The notes under the pieces were generated by a model. The model ran no database searches and was not told where the DNA came from. It was given only the letters and a program-made list of their open reading frames with translations. A program made the position numbers and the translations under genes. From Pelagibacterales bacterium SAG-MED15 (lineage in GTDB: Bacteria > Pseudomonadota > Alphaproteobacteria > Pelagibacterales > Pelagibacteraceae): a stretch of 64,000 nt of DNA. The stretch lies in the NCBI GenBank assembly GCA_014654065.1, contig JACWDM010000002.1, positions 1 through 64,000 of the forward strand, given 5' to 3'. Positions 63,732-64,000 of the stretch are shown piece by piece. The stretch's first letter is position 1. Each line of letters opens with the position of its first letter.

Positions 63732-64000
63732 TATGCAGCGCTCTCATATTTGTTATCTTGGTTTAAAAATTCCTCTGTAAAACTAAAATATGATTTACTA
63801 CCTGGGCACGTTTTATCGTATATTAAAACTGGAATTCCATGAGATGGTGCTTCGGACAATCTTACATTTCTTGGAACGATGGTTTGATAAACTTGATCCT
63901 TAAAATAATCTCTTGCCTCTTTTTCTACTTGGATAGAAAGTTTATTTCTCTTATCATACATGGTTAATAATATACCTCTTATGGAAAGTTCAGGATTAAG
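63731..64000 (-). CDS. parA: Chromosome partitioning ATPase ParA, C-terminal part, truncated by window edge
   Basis: LNPELSIRGILLTMYDKRNKLS..; VYQTIVPRNVRLSEAPSHGIPVLIYD. Confidence 0.96.
   Translation of the reverse strand, partial: LNPELSIRGILLTMYDKRNKLSIQVEKEARDYFKDQVYQTIVPRNVRLSEAPSHGIPVLIYDKTCPGSKSYFSFTEEFLNQDNKYESAA

Overview
The window looks like a compact, AT-rich alphaproteobacterial chromosome segment, most likely SAR11/Pelagibacterales (inferred from composition, gene content and gene order). It is almost entirely housekeeping genes: argH-lysA, dnaA/dnaN, ubiE-ubiB-coaBC-dut, irr/fabA-fabB-fabI, nusA-infB-rbfA-rpsO-pnp, lnt-ybeY-phoH-miaB-fur, grpE-dnaK-dnaJ-dapB-nth, leuS-lptE-holA and parB-parA. 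I saw no tRNA, rRNA, CRISPR array, prophage or IS element. The most distinctive segment is about 16.2-20.1 kb: a minus-strand run of irr, katG, an Asp/Asn-hydroxylase-like protein, a DUF2061 protein and an unlisted 59-aa zinc-ribbon ORF. It carries three Irr-box-like sites sharing the pattern TTTAGA[A/C]-N3-TTATAAA and two Fur-box-like 6-1-6 palindromes. Together these suggest an iron/peroxide-responsive module. A second highlight is an unlisted 35-aa ORF (54505-54612, minus) whose C-terminus (KPKKGKGSFKRKKK) resembles the ribosome-rescue factor ArfA. Other observations include a TsaB missing its middle region, an internally duplicated N-terminus in a Bax-like protein, a terminator inside the thiE-like coding end, and several other small ORFs missed by the length cutoff. 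All functional assignments come from reading protein motifs; no database search was run.
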